In this document: piece by piece, positions 16,823-16,964 of the stretch
How the letters are laid out: each line of letters opens with the position of its first letter
Position numbering within the stretch: position 1 is the stretch's first letter
DNA from: Ochromonadaceae sp. CCMP2298
Taxonomy: Eukaryota > Sar > Synurophyceae > Ochromonadales > Ochromonadaceae
Reading direction: 5' to 3'
Assembly: GCA_026770595.1 (NCBI GenBank)
Contig: MU634036.1
Coordinates: 1 to 16,964 of the forward strand
DNA: 16,964 bases
The notes under the pieces: model-generated
The model's input: only the letters and a program-made list of their open reading frames with translations
Databases searched by the model: none
What the model was told of the DNA's origin: nothing
Translations under genes and position numbers: made by a program

Positions 16823-16964
16823 GTACGTTGAGCGAACACTGAGAGAATTGAGAAGGTTGAGCTGCAGCACGCAGAGGGTGTGTGCACAGTTTGTCTTCTC
16901 GTTCCCGAAGGAAACTGTAGCTCGGTCATCTTTTAGCACAACGACACCCTACGGATGAGTGGAT

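Overview
The window looks like compact nuclear DNA from a photosynthetic single-celled eukaryote. Several genes are interrupted by canonical GT-AG introns. Good translation starts have Kozak-like contexts rather than ribosome binding sites. Gene products include a peroxisome biogenesis AAA ATPase, a Qbc-SNARE and an EDR2-like PH-START-DUF1336 protein. Two proteins point to a plastid of cyanobacterial descent: an NDC1/NdbB-type quinone reductase and a VKOR-thioredoxin fusion. The lineage (red alga, stramenopile or other alga) cannot be fixed from the sequence alone. Coding regions are GC-rich, several intergenic stretches are clearly AT-rich, and G/A-rich low-complexity tracts are common.

Layout: (1) 127-1704 (+) NDC1-like NAD(P)H:quinone oxidoreductase, possibly with an upstream exon in 1-54. 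(2) 1991-6495 (-) a five-exon PEX1-like AAA+ ATPase, rebuilt from five segments with matching intron phases (1234 aa), convergent with NDC1. (3) 6776-8188 (+) an unrecognised two-exon gene with an NLS-like motif and an acidic-hydrophobic C-terminus. Its intron is packed with TTAAAGTACAGG-type repeats in both orientations around a perfect 13-bp hairpin. (4) 8189-8974 AT-rich intergenic DNA with an array of A/T runs spaced about 10.5 bp apart. (5) 8975-10078 (+) a SNAP-25-like Qbc-SNARE carrying a C-terminal beta-trefoil-like domain. (6) 10772-12286 (+) an SDR42E/3beta-HSD-like dehydrogenase with a C-terminal membrane domain. (7) 12690-15047 (-) a two-exon PH-START-DUF1336 (EDR2-like) protein with a glycine-rich hydrophobic insert inside its PH domain. 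(8) 15511-16596 (+) a two-exon VKOR-thioredoxin fusion. (9) 16790-16822 a possible first exon of the next gene.

The genes do not form an operon or an evident pathway cluster. Shared themes are redox/quinone chemistry (NDC1, VKOR-Trx), membrane and lipid traffic (SNARE, EDR2-like, SDR42E-like) and peroxisome biogenesis (PEX1). PEX1 and the unknown gene share a 280-bp divergent upstream region; EDR2-like and VKOR-Trx share one of 463 bp. The items most worth following up are the SNARE/beta-trefoil fusion, the phased A-tract array upstream of it, the repeat-filled intron of the unknown gene, and the membrane-like insert in the PH domain.
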